NCBI RefSeq assembly: GCF_031198435.1 | Contig: NZ_CP133548.1 | Coordinates: 3,816,001 to 3,880,000 of the forward strand | Length of the DNA stretch: 64,000 nucleotides | Direction: 5' to 3' | Source: Pleionea litopenaei | Lineage (GTDB): Bacteria; Pseudomonadota; Gammaproteobacteria; Enterobacterales; Kangiellaceae | Shown: positions 51,814 to 62,845 of the stretch, in pieces | Position numbering within the stretch: the first letter of the stretch is position 1 | Layout of the letters: every line of letters starts with the position of its first letter | The notes under the pieces: model-generated | Seen by the model: the letters and a program-made list of their open reading frames with translations, nothing else | Database searches by the model: none | Told to the model about the DNA's origin: nothing | Position numbers and translations under genes: made by a program

Positions 51814-54300
51814 ATGACAATAAAACAAATAATTATTCAGTCAGTACTTGCCGTTGTTTGCACCGGTGTGTTTGCAAACTTTGAAACGTTTAAAGTACAA
51901 GATATAAAGGTCAATGGCCTGCAACGAATCGATATTGGTACCTTTTTTACCTACCTGCCGATTCAAGTTGGAGAGAACCTCGACGAAGCACGTTTACCAA
52001 ACGTTATTCGTAGCCTAAATCGTACCGGCTCATTTCAGTACATTAAAGTTTCTCGCGAAGGAAATACGCTAGTATTTGACGTTGAAGAACGTCCGATCAT
52101 CGCTGACATTGTGATCGAAGGAAATAAAGAATTAAAGACAGAAGACTTGTTAAATGGAATGCGCAGTGCAGGATTTGCAAAAGGCGAAGTTTATCAAGCT
52201 GCTGCACTTGAAGCCATTGCTTCAGAAATTGAAAATCAATATTTCTCGCATGGAAAATACGGCGTGAAAATTAAAACTCGAGCGTTGAATATGTCACGTA
52301 ATCGGGTTCAAGTTCGAATGGATGTTGATGAAGGCGAGCCCGCAACGATTCGAGAAATTAATATCGTTGGAAACTCAATTTTTAGTGATGAAGACTTGCT
52401 TGATCAGTTCGAATTATCGACCGGTGGAATGTTTTCGTTCTTCACCAGTGATGATCAGTATGCTCGAGAAAAACTGTCGGGCGATATTGAAAAGTTACGT
52501 AACTATTACCTTGACCGAGGGTATTTAAAATTTCAAATAACGTCGACTCAGGTGGCGATTTCACCCGATCGAAAAGGCATGTTTATCACCATTAATGTCG
52601 ATGAAGGTGAAAAATTTACGGTCAGTGATATCAAGTTCTCGGGTGAACTGGTTTATACCGAAGAGCAATTGCGTGCGTTGGTGCCCTTGCAAAAGGGTGA
52701 CACCTACAGTGGTGCTGCGATCAGCTTTGCTGAAGAAAGAATTGCAGAGTTCTTAGGCTATCAAGGTTATGCGTTCGCTAATGTAATGAGTGCTCCTGAC
52801 ATTGATGAAGAGAAGAAAGAAGTCGTATTAACGATTTTTGTTGATCCCAAAAAGAAAACTTATGTAAGAAGAATTTCGTTTTCAGGTAACGAAAGCACCA
52901 ACGATCATGTCTTTCGACGTGAGGCTCGATTGATGGAAGGAGAGGCGCTTTCGACGCAGTTAGTTGAGCGTTCAAAAGTGCGCATGGAACGACTACCATT
53001 CGTTGAGTCAGTTACCGTTGAAACCCCCAAAGTTGATGGAACCGATGATCAAGTTGATGTGGAGTTTAAAGTCAAAGAACGGTCGGCAGGAACCATATCT
53101 GGTGGTCTAGGTTACGGAAGCTTTTACGGCTTGTCGATTCAAGCAAGTGTCAGTCATGAAAACTTTCAAGGCAGTGGCGACCGTGTCTCGCTATCGTTAA
53201 ATAATTCAAAAGCGGTACAAAATTACAGCTTTAACTACACCCAACCATACTTTACGGTTGATGGTGTGAGTCTTGGATACAATGTGTTTTTCCGCGAGAC
53301 GGATTACAGTGAATTAAATATTAACCGCTCATCGCAAACCTCGTTAGGTATTGGCGCGAATGTTGGTATTCCTTTAAGCGAAGTTTCACGTTTCAATATT
53401 GGCGGTAACTTCCTTAAAAATACTTTAAACTCTTACCCCTACACGGCAAGTGGTGGTCGCTCTCAGCAAATCATTGACTTATTTTCAGGTTTTGGTCTTG
53501 ATCCTTATGTCGATACTAGTCTCGATTTTTCTTTAGTCGAGTTGCAAACAAGCTGGTTAAGAAATACTTTGAACCGTGGTGTATTCCCTGACTCTGGATC
53601 GTTAAATCAAGTCACCTTAGAGGCATCGGTGCCAGGTTCCGATCTTGAGTACTACAAATTAAGCTATGAGTTTTCAAACTACTGGTCGATCACGCCGGGT
53701 TGGAGCTTCAAGACGGCTTTCAAATTGTCTTACGGTGATGGATATGGCGACGGTGTAAGTTCGAGTCTGCCGTATTTCGAAAACTTCTACGGTGGTTCAG
53801 GTGATGCAATGCGTGGCTTTGAAAATAATACCGTCGGGCCACGAGAAATAATTCGAACTCCGACCAGTTCAACCGTTACCGGTCCTGATGGCACCAGTTA
53901 TCCGATTATCTTGCCTCCAGAGAACGATACTTTACAATTGACCCGTTATTCTTCGGGTGGCAATGCCAAAGCATCAGGTACACTTGAGTTGATTTTCCCG
54001 ACGCCTTTTGCAGAAGGGAACCGCAGCGTAAGAACCAGTTTCTTTGTCGATGCTGGCAATGTATGGAATACAAAGTTCGACGTTGACCGATATGATGGTA
54101 TGATGGTCACATTCCCGAATGGAATGACTGGATTAATGCCTGATTATAGTAATGTTGACACTTATCGTGTATCGGCGGGCTTTGCTATTCAATGGCTGTC
54201 ACCCATGGGACCTATTTCCATCAGTATTGGTCGACCAATTCGAAGCCAAGAGTTTGATGAGTTCGAAGAGTTTCAGTTTAACATTGGTCGAACATTTTAA
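51814..54300 (+). CDS. bamA: Outer membrane protein assembly factor BamA
   Basis: The 828-residue protein inserts beta-barrel proteins into the outer membrane. It has a signal peptide (IIQSVLAVVCTGVFA, cut near residue 22). Five POTRA domains span about residues 23-425; recognisable starts are FKVQDIKVNGLQRI, IADIVIEGNKEL, IREINIVGNSIF, FTVSDIKFSGELV and YVRRISFSGNEST. A 16-strand barrel follows, with the conserved RGF motif (AMRGFENNTVGP) near residue 670. It ends in FNIGRTF, the C-terminal Phe signal. Length is a little above E. coli (810). Confidence 0.98.
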   Translation: MTIKQIIIQSVLAVVCTGVFANFETFKVQDIKVNGLQRIDIGTFFTYLPIQVGENLDEARLPNVIRSLNRTGSFQYIKVSREGNTLVFDVEERPIIADIVIEGNKELKTEDLLNGMRSAGFAKGEVYQAAALEAIASEIENQYFSHGKYGVKIKTRALNMSRNRVQVRMDVDEGEPATIREINIVGNSIFSDEDLLDQFELSTGGMFSFFTSDDQYAREKLSGDIEKLRNYYLDRGYLKFQITSTQVAISPDRKGMFITINVDEGEKFTVSDIKFSGELVYTEEQLRALVPLQKGDTYSGAAISFAEERIAEFLGYQGYAFANVMSAPDIDEEKKEVVLTIFVDPKKKTYVRRISFSGNESTNDHVFRREARLMEGEALSTQLVERSKVRMERLPFVESVTVETPKVDGTDDQVDVEFKVKERSAGTISGGLGYGSFYGLSIQASVSHENFQGSGDRVSLSLNNSKAVQNYSFNYTQPYFTVDGVSLGYNVFFRETDYSELNINRSSQTSLGIGANVGIPLSEVSRFNIGGNFLKNTLNSYPYTASGGRSQQIIDLFSGFGLDPYVDTSLDFSLVELQTSWLRNTLNRGVFPDSGSLNQVTLEASVPGSDLEYYKLSYEFSNYWSITPGWSFKTAFKLSYGDGYGDGVSSSLPYFENFYGGSGDAMRGFENNTVGPREIIRTPTSSTVTGPDGTSYPIILPPENDTLQLTRYSSGGNAKASGTLELIFPTPFAEGNRSVRTSFFVDAGNVWNTKFDVDRYDGMMVTFPNGMTGLMPDYSNVDTYRVSAGFAIQWLSPMGPISISIGRPIRSQEFDEFEEFQFNIGRTF

Positions 54301-54374
54301 TTTTTACAGTGTTTAAAAATATATCGCTTAGCGCAATCAACAGCGCGAAAAGTTGTTACTAAAGGGGAAGTGTT

Positions 54375-54878
54375 GTGAAGAAATTTTTTCTAATTATTAG
54401 CTTGGTTGTTGCATCAATCACCACAGCTACGGCGGCGAATAAAATTGGCGTCGTTGACGTTCAGTACGTGTTATCAAAAGCACCACAACGAGTGGCGATT
54501 TCAGAAAAACTAAATGCTGAGTTTAAAGAGCGCACAGAAGAGCTAAAAGCCTTAGTTGATAAAGGCCGTTCAATCCAAGAAAATGCTGAAAAGAATAGTG
54601 CCACAATGAGCCAACAAGAGCGCATTGAAACTAACCGACAACTTCAAGAGTTACAGTCTCAAATCACGTTTAAAGAAAAAACGCTAAAAGAAGATTCAGC
54701 TCGACGTGGTCAAGAAGAACAGCGTGCGTTGTACGGTGTTATTTCTCAACAAATTGACGCAGTAGCGAAAGAAGGTAACTTCGATATGATCGTCAATCGT
54801 GAAGCTTTGTTATGGGTTGGCGAGTCGGTGAATATTTCTGACCAAGTGTTAGCTAAACTTAACGCAATCGGAAACTAA
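54375..54878 (+). CDS. skp: Periplasmic chaperone Skp/OmpH
   Basis: The 167-residue protein has a signal peptide (KKFFLIISLVVASITTATA, cut before ANK), a small beta body (KIGVVDVQYVLSKAPQ), long coiled-coil arms (about residues 45-120, rich in Glu/Lys/Gln), and a returning strand (FDMIVNREALLWVGESVNIS). Skp holds unfolded outer-membrane proteins on their way to BamA, encoded just upstream. The start is a GTG with AAGGGGAAG upstream, the same sequence as before frr. Length is normal. Confidence 0.95.
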   Translation: MKKFFLIISLVVASITTATAANKIGVVDVQYVLSKAPQRVAISEKLNAEFKERTEELKALVDKGRSIQENAEKNSATMSQQERIETNRQLQELQSQITFKEKTLKEDSARRGQEEQRALYGVISQQIDAVAKEGNFDMIVNREALLWVGESVNISDQVLAKLNAIGN

Positions 54879-54898
54879 TCACGGAAGTGACCGAAACA

Positions 54899-55939
54899 AT
54901 GTCGGGCTATGAGTTACATGAAATAGCGTCAATAATAGGCGCACAGATTAAAGGAGACGCGGCTTGCCGCGTCTTTGCTATTAACACGATCCAAGATGCT
55001 GGCTCTGGAGAGATCGCGTTTTTAAGCAATCCGAAATACCAAGGGTACTTAACGTCCACTAAAGCAAGTGCTTTGATTTTGGCGCCACAGTTAGCGGATC
55101 AGTTTTCTGGCAATGCACTGGTTATGGATAATCCTTATCTAGGCTTTGCTAAAGTTGCGCAGTTGCTCGATACCACTCCACCCATTGCTACCGGCATTCA
55201 TCCTATGGCGGTTGTTGCTGACTCAGCTGACGTTGCTCAATCGGCAAACATTGCGGCGGGTGCTATTATTGGAGAGGGTGTTTGTATTGGCGAAAATGTT
55301 CAAATCGGTGCTAACTGCGTCGTTGGGCAAGGGTCTCGAATCGGGAATGATTCTCGAATTTATCCCAGTGTAAGCATTTATCACAATGTCACCATAGGAG
55401 AGCGTGCCATTATTCATTCGGGAAGTGTCATTGGTAGTGACGGGTTCGGTTTTGCCAATGAAGCGGGAAACTGGGTGAAGATACCACAGTTAGGTGGTGT
55501 GGTTATCGGTAGCGATTTTGAATGTGGAGCTAACTGCACCATTGACCGAGGAGCTATTCGAGACACGGTTATTGGTGATGATGTGAAACTCGATAATATG
55601 TGTCACCTTGCTCACAATGTTGAGTTTGGTGATCATAGTGCGATGGCTGCCTATTCCGGAGTCGCTGGAAGTTCTAAGGTGGGTGAGTATTGTACCATCA
55701 GTGGTCGAGTAACGATTTTGGGTCATATCGAGTTAGCTGATGGTGTTCATGTCACGGCTGGTTCACAAGTCAGTAAGTCGTTAGACAAAGGTGCTTACTC
55801 GTCAGGTTCTCCATTGATGAGCAATCGCGATTGGAAACGAAACGTTGCGCGTTTACGTCAACTAGACGAAATGGCAAAAAGTATTAAACAATTAGAAAAA
55901 CAGATAGCACAGTTAAAGAGTGAGAATTCAGATGAGTGA
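54899..55939 (+). CDS. lpxD: UDP-3-O-(3-hydroxyacyl)glucosamine N-acyltransferase
   Basis: From the ATG at 54899 the product is 346 residues; an in-frame GTG at 54887 is possible, but [15 protein letters not shown] fits the family start. It adds the N-linked 3-hydroxyacyl chain in lipid A synthesis. An N-terminal uridine-binding domain ([21 protein letters not shown]) precedes the left-handed beta-helix of hexapeptide repeats with the catalytic His region [20 protein letters not shown] (about residue 235). A helical end binds ACP. It overlaps fabZ by 8 nt. Confidence 0.97.
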   Translation: MSGYELHEIASIIGAQIKGDAACRVFAINTIQDAGSGEIAFLSNPKYQGYLTSTKASALILAPQLADQFSGNALVMDNPYLGFAKVAQLLDTTPPIATGIHPMAVVADSADVAQSANIAAGAIIGEGVCIGENVQIGANCVVGQGSRIGNDSRIYPSVSIYHNVTIGERAIIHSGSVIGSDGFGFANEAGNWVKIPQLGGVVIGSDFECGANCTIDRGAIRDTVIGDDVKLDNMCHLAHNVEFGDHSAMAAYSGVAGSSKVGEYCTISGRVTILGHIELADGVHVTAGSQVSKSLDKGAYSSGSPLMSNRDWKRNVARLRQLDEMAKSIKQLEKQIAQLKSENSDE

Positions 55940-56396
55940 TAGCAACGAAATTTCAATGATGGACATTCATGAGGTGATGAAACATTTACCGCATCGCTAT
56001 CCGTTTTTATTGATTGATCGTGTTCTTGATTTTAAGTTAGGGGAACATTTGCATGCGATTAAAAACATCACGGTAAATGAACCTTGTTTTACCGGGCACT
56101 TTCCTCATCGCCCAGTCATGCCAGGCGTGTTAATTTTAGAAGCACTTGCACAAGCAACGGGTATTCTTGCTTTTAAAACAATGAATGAGCTGCCAAGTGA
56201 AGATTCATTGTATTACTTTGTTGGTATCGACAATGCCCGTTTTAAACGACCTGTTGAGCCAGGCGATCAAGTGCATCTTAAAGTTGTTGTTGAGCGACGG
56301 AAGCGTGATATGTGGAAATTCAAAGCGGAGGCGACCGTCGATGGACAAGTGGTATGCTCTGCTGATTTGATGTGTGCGAAAAAGAGCGTTATATGA
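55932..56396 (+). CDS. fabZ: 3-hydroxyacyl-ACP dehydratase FabZ
   Basis: From the ATG at 55932 (GAG about 9 nt upstream) the product is 154 residues. This hotdog-fold enzyme dehydrates 3-hydroxyacyl-ACP in fatty-acid elongation and competes with LpxA/LpxD for 3-hydroxyacyl-ACP. Motifs are [13 protein letters not shown] (residues 17-29), [24 protein letters not shown] with the catalytic His in the GHFP turn and a Glu in LILEAL, and [18 protein letters not shown]. It overlaps lpxD by 8 nt and lpxA by 4 nt (ATGA). Confidence 0.98.
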   Translation: MSDSNEISMMDIHEVMKHLPHRYPFLLIDRVLDFKLGEHLHAIKNITVNEPCFTGHFPHRPVMPGVLILEALAQATGILAFKTMNELPSEDSLYYFVGIDNARFKRPVEPGDQVHLKVVVERRKRDMWKFKAEATVDGQVVCSADLMCAKKSVI

Positions 56397-57154
56397 TCCA
56401 TCCTACAGCCATTATTGATTCTAAAGCTGAACTCGCCAGTGACGTCAGTGTCGGACCTTTTTCAATTATTGGTGCAGGCGTAAAAATTGATTCTGGCACT
56501 CAAGTTGGGCCGCATGTTGTTATTAATGGTGATACTCAAATAGGTAAGAATAACCGCTTTTTTCAGTTCTCCAGTATTGGTGAAGAGAACCAAGATAAAA
56601 AATACGCGGGTGAACCTACTCAAACAATCATTGGTGATAACAATGTTTTTCGCGAAAGCTGTACCGTGCATCGTGGTACGAGCCAAGATTTAGGTTACAC
56701 GCAAATTGGCAGCGATTGTTTGTTTATGGCGTATACTCACGTTGCCCATGATTGTGTCGTTGGTAATCATGTCATTTTTGCCAATAGTGCAACCGCTGCC
56801 GGCCATGTGAAAATCGGTGACTGGGTGATCTTAGGTGGTTTTACTGGTATTCATCAGTTTTGTAAAATTGGTGCGCATGTTTTCGCTGGCATCAATAGTC
56901 GAATTACTCAAGATATTCCTCCGTATGTGATGCTTCATGACAGTCAACCTCGAGCTATTAATTCAGAGGGGTTGAAGCGTCGAGGATATACCAGCGATCA
57001 AATACGAGAGATCAAAAATGCGTTTCGTGCGTTGTATCGTAAAGGTCTTCGATTAGAACAAGCTATTGCAGAAATCAATGCGATTTCAGATAAGGGACAC
57101 ATTCGTAGCATTGTCGACTTCATTCAAGCATCGGAGCGAGGCATCGTTCGTTAG
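56393..57154 (+). CDS. lpxA: UDP-N-acetylglucosamine acyltransferase
   Basis: From the ATG at 56393, overlapping the fabZ stop as ATGA with AAGAG upstream, the product is 253 residues. It makes the first acyl transfer of lipid A synthesis. The beta-helix repeats run from [18 protein letters not shown] through [16 protein letters not shown] and include the active-site His region [20 protein letters not shown] (about residues 117-136). The C-terminal helical part has [19 protein letters not shown]. All key features of a full-length LpxA are present. Confidence 0.98.
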   Translation: MIHPTAIIDSKAELASDVSVGPFSIIGAGVKIDSGTQVGPHVVINGDTQIGKNNRFFQFSSIGEENQDKKYAGEPTQTIIGDNNVFRESCTVHRGTSQDLGYTQIGSDCLFMAYTHVAHDCVVGNHVIFANSATAAGHVKIGDWVILGGFTGIHQFCKIGAHVFAGINSRITQDIPPYVMLHDSQPRAINSEGLKRRGYTSDQIREIKNAFRALYRKGLRLEQAIAEINAISDKGHIRSIVDFIQASERGIVR

Positions 57155-57167
57155 TCGAGACTAGTTC

Positions 57168-58337
57168 ATGACTCAAAGAAAAATTTTCGTGGTGGCGGGC
57201 GAAGCGTCCGGTGATTTACTTGGCGCTGGATTATGTCGAAAGTTAAAGCAGCATTATGGTGAGTCGCTAGAACTTTCAGGAATTGCAGGTCCGCAAATGC
57301 AGGCAGAAGGATGCCGCAGCGTTTATCCGATGGAAAGGCTCTCGATTATGGGTATTGTGGCCATATTAAAGCGTTATCGAGAGTTGAGTAAGAAGCGAAA
57401 AGAGTTGATCGAGCAGTTAAAGCTTACTCCTCCCGATTGTTTTATTGGAATCGATGCTCCTGAATTTAATTTAGATTTTGAGTTAGCATTAAAAGCGTTT
57501 GGAATTAAAACGGTTCATTACGTGAGTCCTTCCGTTTGGGCTTGGCGACCTAAACGCATTTTTAAAATAAAGCGAGCCGTCGACTTGATGCTGGCGTTAT
57601 TTACCTTTGAAGTACCTTACTACAGAAAACACCAGATAGACGTTGAATGTGTCGGTCATCCATTGGCGGACGCGATTGATATGCGAGTGAATGTTGAAGA
57701 GTATAGAGAACAATTAAAGCTCAAAGTTGACTCGCCAGTATTGGCTATATTGCCAGGCAGTCGCTCGAGTGAGTTGTCACACATAGTCGAGCCATTTATC
57801 GAGGCGGCGAAAATTTGTCTCGAAACTTTCCCTGATTTACAGCTAGTTTTGCCCGTCATCAATGAGCAACGAAAAATTCAATTGGAATCGATTTTAAGTA
57901 ATGTTGAAGACTGCCCTAAGATTCAAATTTTTGTAGGTAATGCTCGCCAAGTTATGGCGGCATCCGATGCCGTTTTGATCGCTTCTGGAACCGCGACCTT
58001 AGAAGCTGCGTTGTTAAAGAAGCCAATGGTTGTAGGCTATAAAATGTCGCGCTTTAGCTATGCCATATTTAGCCGAATGCTAAAAATTAAAAACGTTTCT
58101 TTGCCAAATTTATTGGCCGATGAACGTTTAGTAAAAGAGTTGATTCAAGAACAATGTCAACCGCAGTTGTTAGCCAACGAAGTGATTGAGTTATTACACG
58201 GTGGGGACCGAGTAAACCATATGGTAGAACGTTTTACTCAAATTCATACGGATCTAAGAAAGGATGCAGACACTATTGCTGCAAATGCGGTTATTGAACT
58301 GATTGAAGGAAAACGCCATGTTAATCGCCGGAGTTGA
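57168..58337 (+). CDS. lpxB: Lipid-A-disaccharide synthase
   Basis: The 389-residue GT19 enzyme joins UDP-diacylglucosamine and lipid X to form the lipid A disaccharide. It opens with [15 protein letters not shown] (residues 5-19), followed by [48 protein letters not shown] and [21 protein letters not shown] and [21 protein letters not shown] mark the C-terminal domain. It follows lpxA by 13 nt without a strong ribosome site, and overlaps rnhB by 20 nt. Confidence 0.98.
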   Translation: MTQRKIFVVAGEASGDLLGAGLCRKLKQHYGESLELSGIAGPQMQAEGCRSVYPMERLSIMGIVAILKRYRELSKKRKELIEQLKLTPPDCFIGIDAPEFNLDFELALKAFGIKTVHYVSPSVWAWRPKRIFKIKRAVDLMLALFTFEVPYYRKHQIDVECVGHPLADAIDMRVNVEEYREQLKLKVDSPVLAILPGSRSSELSHIVEPFIEAAKICLETFPDLQLVLPVINEQRKIQLESILSNVEDCPKIQIFVGNARQVMAASDAVLIASGTATLEAALLKKPMVVGYKMSRFSYAIFSRMLKIKNVSLPNLLADERLVKELIQEQCQPQLLANEVIELLHGGDRVNHMVERFTQIHTDLRKDADTIAANAVIELIEGKRHVNRRS

Positions 58338-58878
58338 TGAGGTTGGACGTGGACCCCTAGCTGGACCAGTGGTGGCCGCTGCGGTTATTTTAGATCCTAA
58401 TAATCCAATTATTGGTTTAACCGATTCAAAGAAGTTGACGGAAAAAAAGCGTGAAGCATTGGCGCTTGAAATTAAGGAAAAAGCGATTGCTTGGGCGTTA
58501 GGCCGTGCAGAAGCTGAAGAAATTGACGAGATCAATATTCTTCAAGCGTCGATGCGCGCAATGGAGCGAGCGGTTGCTGCCCTGCAAACCGCGCCAGAAA
58601 AAGCGCTAGTGGATGGAAATAAGTTACCCAATTTACCATGTCCTGCTGAAGCAATTATTAAAGGTGATCTAACTGAACCAGCGATCAGCGCCGCATCCAT
58701 TATTGCAAAAGTTACCCGCGATCATGAGATGTTGGCATTTCATCAGCAATACCCAGAATATGGATTTGACCGCAATAAAGGGTATCCAACTAAGCAGCAT
58801 CGAGAAGCGTTACAGCAACATGGTCTAACTAAAATACATCGTCGATCCTATGCGCCGGTGCAACAATTATTGTTTTAA
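58318..58878 (+). CDS. rnhB: Ribonuclease HII
   Basis: From the ATG at 58318 (AAGGA 7 nt upstream, inside lpxB) the product is 186 residues. It nicks RNA:DNA hybrids and removes single ribonucleotides from DNA. It has the [12 protein letters not shown] motif with the first catalytic Asp-Glu pair (residues 7-18), [12 protein letters not shown], and later the Asp motifs VDGNKLP and [22 protein letters not shown] is also conserved. The lpxB-rnhB-dnaE order is standard in gammaproteobacteria; here a small DUF1653 gene separates rnhB from dnaE. Confidence 0.97.
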   Translation: MLIAGVDEVGRGPLAGPVVAAAVILDPNNPIIGLTDSKKLTEKKREALALEIKEKAIAWALGRAEAEEIDEINILQASMRAMERAVAALQTAPEKALVDGNKLPNLPCPAEAIIKGDLTEPAISAASIIAKVTRDHEMLAFHQQYPEYGFDRNKGYPTKQHREALQQHGLTKIHRRSYAPVQQLLF

Positions 58879-58941
58879 CGTTCGTCGTAAAGCGATAGTC
58901 GTTTGAAACAAGGGTACGACCTTGATGGAGTCATAGAAGAT

Positions 58942-59157
58942 ATGGTTAAACCTGGAATTTATCAGCACTTCAAAGGTGGTCGATATCAAGTGCTTGGTAG
59001 TGCAGTGCACAGTGAAAATGATGAAGTTATGGTGGTTTATTTTCCATTGTATGGCGATCAAGCGTGGTTTGTTCGTCCGCTTGAGATGTTTCTTGAACAA
59101 GTCGAATACGAAGGAAAATGGGTACCTCGCTTTGAATGGGTCTGTGACGCGGAGTAA
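58942..59157 (+). CDS. DUF1653 small protein
   Basis: The 71-residue protein reads PGIYQHFKGGRYQVLGSAVH, SENDEVMVVYFPLYGDQAWF and VRPLEMFLEQVEYEGKWVPR in succession, the full DUF1653 pattern and length. The ATG at 58942 gives the domain exactly, though GGAG is about 14 nt upstream. A TTG at 58903 would add 13 residues. The fold is small and beta-rich. Function is unknown. Its place between rnhB and dnaE interrupts the usual gene order and may be an insertion particular to this lineage. Confidence 0.82.
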   Translation: MVKPGIYQHFKGGRYQVLGSAVHSENDEVMVVYFPLYGDQAWFVRPLEMFLEQVEYEGKWVPRFEWVCDAE

Positions 59158-59300
59158 GGACTAACCATCGTTCTTGGCTTCAGTAACGCCTCAACTAAGT
59201 CGTTCTCAAATTCAAAAAGAATACCCAGTCAAGTCTATTCATTAAAAGCACTTTGCCTTAGTATTCTATCTATTAAATTAATCGATCGGATAGCCGTTTT

Positions 59301-62300
59301 ATGTCGTCATTTGTGCATTTGCGCGTACATACTGAATATTCCATGAGCAATGGTTTGTGCCGGATAAAGCCGTTAATAAAAGCCACGGCAGAACTGCAAC
59401 AGCCAGCAATTGCTTTGACCGATCAAAATAATATCTGTGGGTTAGTTCGGTTTTACAGTGAGGCCCAAGCGAACGGCATAAAGCCTATTATTGGTTGTGA
59501 TGTGTGGATGGAGTCGACCGAACTTAGCAATGACCTGTGTCGCTTGGTTCTGTTATGCATGACGGATGAAGGATACACCAATCTTAAACGGTTGGTCTCC
59601 GAAGCTTATACGACGAATCAACATCGTGGTAAACCTGTCATCAAACGAGAGTGGTTTGAGCGTTGGAACCAAGGCCTAATCGTTTTATCGGGTGGCAGAG
59701 AAGGCGACGTAGGTAAAGCGTTGCTCGCCGGAAATATGGATTTGGCAGCTCAACTTCTTGGGTTTTGGAATACTTTCTTTCATAACCGCTATTACCTCGA
59801 GTTGCAGCGGACGGGTCGTGAGAACGAAGAAGACTATATTCATGCAGCGGTCGGACTTGCACTCGGATCAGGGACGCCGGTGGTTGCTACGAACGATGTG
59901 AACTTCTTAACACAAGACGATTTTATTTCACATGAAGCACGTGTGTGTATCGGAATGGGACGAGTTCTTGAAGACCCCGACCGCCCAAGAAACTATTCAG
60001 ATCAGCAATATCTAAAGTCGGCAGAAGAAATGATAGAGCTATTCTCCGATATTCCAGAAGCCATCGAGAATACCCTTGAGATTGCCAAGCGTTGTTCTGT
60101 TGAACTCAAATTGGGTACCTATTATTTGCCGAAGTTTCCAACCGGTGAAATGGATGAAGCAGAATATTTGTGTAAAGTGAGTCGAGAGGGTTTAGAAGAG
60201 CGTCTACAAGTCTTACTGGATCCGAGTGCCGATGATTTCTCTGAACAACGAAAGCCCTATGATGAGCGTCTCGAAATTGAATTGAACGTGATCAATCAAA
60301 TGGGTTTTCCTGGATACTTCTTAATCGTTGCTGACTTTATTCAGTGGGCGAAAGATAATGATGTACCCGTTGGACCTGGTCGAGGTTCGGGTGCTGGTTC
60401 GCTGGTTGCCTATGCACTTAAAATCACCGATTTAGATCCGCTCGCTTACGATCTTCTTTTTGAACGATTCCTAAACCCAGAGCGGGTTTCTATGCCTGAC
60501 TTTGACGTCGACTTTTGCATGGATGGGCGCGATCGAGTCATTGACTACGTTGCCGAAACATATGGTCGCGACGCGGTCTCGCAAATCATCACCTTTGGCA
60601 CGATGGCGGCTAAGGCGGTGGTGAGGGACGTCGCGCGAGTTTTGGGTAAACCTTATGGGCTGGCCGATCGCTTGTCTAAATTAATTCCACCGACACCGGG
60701 TATGACCCTTGCGAAAGCGTTGGTAGAATCGCCCGAACTGGTTGACGCGATTGAGCAAGACGAAGAAGCGCAAGAAATCTGGGAGATGGCGAAATCTCTT
60801 GAAGGTGTTGTTCGACAAGCAGGTAAGCATGCTGGAGGCGTGGTTATTTCGCCAACCACATTAACGGATTTTACCGCCATATATTGCGACGAGGATTACA
60901 GTGGTCTCGTTGCGCAGTTTGATAAAGATGACGTAGAAAAAGCGGGCTTGGTAAAGTTTGACTTCTTAGGTCTGAAAACCCTAACCATCGTTGACTGGGC
61001 GATGGTGATTGTCAATCGACTGCGAGCAGGTGAAGGTAAAGAGCCGCTCGATATTAATCACATTCCGCTCGATGACAAAGCGACATTTGATTTACTAAAA
61101 GCATCAGATACGACAGCGGTTTTTCAGCTGGAATCGCAAGGTATGAAAAACCTGATCGATCGCCTTCAACCCAGTAACTTCGAAGATATCATCGCGTTGG
61201 TGGCACTGTTTCGTCCAGGGCCTTTGCAGTCTGGAATGGTTGATGACTTTATTAATCGAAAACACGGCCGAGCTGAAGTTTCTTACCCACACCCTGATTA
61301 TCAACACGAATCATTGCAGCCTATCTTAGAGCCGACCTATGGCGTTATTGTTTATCAAGAACAAGTTATGCAGATTGCCCAGGTGTTGGCCGGGTATAGT
61401 TTAGGTGGCGCTGATCTATTACGTCGAGCCATGGGGAAAAAGAAGCCAGAAGAAATGGCAAAGCAGCGAACCTTTTTTGCTGATGGTGCTGAGAAACTTG
61501 GAATCGACCCAGACTTGGCGATGAACATTTTTGATCTGGTTGAAAAATTTGCGGGCTATGGATTCAACAAATCACACTCGGCCGCCTATGCACTAGTGGC
61601 CTATCAAACAGCTTTTCTAAAAGCTCATTATCCTGCGGCGTTTATGGCTGCTGTCATGTCTGCCGATATGGACAATACGGACAAGGTGGTTACCTTTGTT
61701 GACGATTGTTTGCATCATGACATTAAAATTATGCCGCCCGATGTGAATCAAGGTGAATATAAGTTTACCGTGACGGATGAGAACACCATTATTTATGGAA
61801 TTGGTGCGATCAAAGGGGTGGGTGAAGGTGCTATCGAAAGTTTTGTAAATGAACGAAAAGAAAATGGACCCTTTACTGACTTGTTTGATTTCTGTCGAAG
61901 GGTTGATTTGCGTAAAGTGAATCGACGAACGATAGAAAACTTAATCAAGGCGGGGGCGCTGGATCAACTCGGACCTAATCGAAGTGTGCTGATGGCTAGC
62001 TTAGACGAGGCGATCAAAGCAGCTGACCAGCAAAATAAAGCGGCGGCAATTGGTCAAGATGATCTATTCGGAGAGGCCTTTATTGCCGATGCGACAACCG
62101 GGGAACTTAACTGGGCAAAGGTTCGGCCATGGCCTGAAGATCTCGTGCTGCAAGGTGAAAAGGAAACATTGGGGCTGTACTTAACCGGACATCCGATTGA
62201 AAGGTATTTGCCCGAGTTAAAAAGCTTTGTCCCCAATCGAATAAACCAATTGCAACCCACTCGACGAGGGGAAAATGTTAAAGCCTCGGGACTGATCATT

Positions 62301-62777
62301 GATGTCATGGTGAGGACCAATAAGAAAGGTGATCGCTTCGCAATTGTGACCATCGATGACAAGTCAGGTCGAATTACTTTATTTGTCGGTGCTAATATTT
62401 ATGAGCAGTACAAAGAGGTGATTAAAAACGATAACATCATCATTGCAGAAGGTGATGTAAAGTTCGATGATTTCAGTGGCGGCCTTAGAATTAATACCGT
62501 GTCTTTACTCGACTTTGTTTCTGCTCGAGAACAGTACGCAAAAAGTTTAACGGTTGAATTAAAAGATGAGTCGGTGGCGTCGAGCATTGCCGATCAATTA
62601 ATGCGGTATATTAAACCGTGTTTAAATGGCAATACACCGTTGCGTTTTAAATACCATTTCAATGGACATACAGCGCATATAAATTTAGGAGACGACTGGC
62701 GTATTCAACCGACTGATGATCTGATCTATCAACTCGAAGGCATCGAGGGTTGTGAAAAGGTTTCGTTAGACTACTGA
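59301..62777 (+). CDS. dnaE: DNA polymerase III subunit alpha
   Basis: The 1158-residue C-family polymerase is the replicative catalytic subunit; length is near E. coli (1160). The PHP domain opens with FVHLRVHTEYSMSNGLCRIK. The polymerase core has VGPGRGSGAGSLVAYALKIT (about residue 355), and the catalytic Asp cluster MPDFDVDFCMDGRDRVIDYV (about 395-414). RQAGKHAGGVVIS, VALFRPGPLQSGMVDDFI, and FNKSHSAAYALVAYQTAFLKA follow. The helix-hairpin-helix and OB domains lie after residue 830 (VKASGLIIDVMVRTNKKGDR). The next gene in many relatives, accA, does not follow here. Confidence 0.99.
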   Translation: MSSFVHLRVHTEYSMSNGLCRIKPLIKATAELQQPAIALTDQNNICGLVRFYSEAQANGIKPIIGCDVWMESTELSNDLCRLVLLCMTDEGYTNLKRLVSEAYTTNQHRGKPVIKREWFERWNQGLIVLSGGREGDVGKALLAGNMDLAAQLLGFWNTFFHNRYYLELQRTGRENEEDYIHAAVGLALGSGTPVVATNDVNFLTQDDFISHEARVCIGMGRVLEDPDRPRNYSDQQYLKSAEEMIELFSDIPEAIENTLEIAKRCSVELKLGTYYLPKFPTGEMDEAEYLCKVSREGLEERLQVLLDPSADDFSEQRKPYDERLEIELNVINQMGFPGYFLIVADFIQWAKDNDVPVGPGRGSGAGSLVAYALKITDLDPLAYDLLFERFLNPERVSMPDFDVDFCMDGRDRVIDYVAETYGRDAVSQIITFGTMAAKAVVRDVARVLGKPYGLADRLSKLIPPTPGMTLAKALVESPELVDAIEQDEEAQEIWEMAKSLEGVVRQAGKHAGGVVISPTTLTDFTAIYCDEDYSGLVAQFDKDDVEKAGLVKFDFLGLKTLTIVDWAMVIVNRLRAGEGKEPLDINHIPLDDKATFDLLKASDTTAVFQLESQGMKNLIDRLQPSNFEDIIALVALFRPGPLQSGMVDDFINRKHGRAEVSYPHPDYQHESLQPILEPTYGVIVYQEQVMQIAQVLAGYSLGGADLLRRAMGKKKPEEMAKQRTFFADGAEKLGIDPDLAMNIFDLVEKFAGYGFNKSHSAAYALVAYQTAFLKAHYPAAFMAAVMSADMDNTDKVVTFVDDCLHHDIKIMPPDVNQGEYKFTVTDENTIIYGIGAIKGVGEGAIESFVNERKENGPFTDLFDFCRRVDLRKVNRRTIENLIKAGALDQLGPNRSVLMASLDEAIKAADQQNKAAAIGQDDLFGEAFIADATTGELNWAKVRPWPEDLVLQGEKETLGLYLTGHPIERYLPELKSFVPNRINQLQPTRRGENVKASGLIIDVMVRTNKKGDRFAIVTIDDKSGRITLFVGANIYEQYKEVIKNDNIIIAEGDVKFDDFSGGLRINTVSLLDFVSAREQYAKSLTVELKDESVASSIADQLMRYIKPCLNGNTPLRFKYHFNGHTAHINLGDDWRIQPTDDLIYQLEGIEGCEKVSLDY

Positions 62778-62845
62778 TATTGATGTCAGGTGAGTGGTTG
62801 AGTAAGAACCTTTAACCTGTACCAACTAGTTTGCTTTCACAAGAA

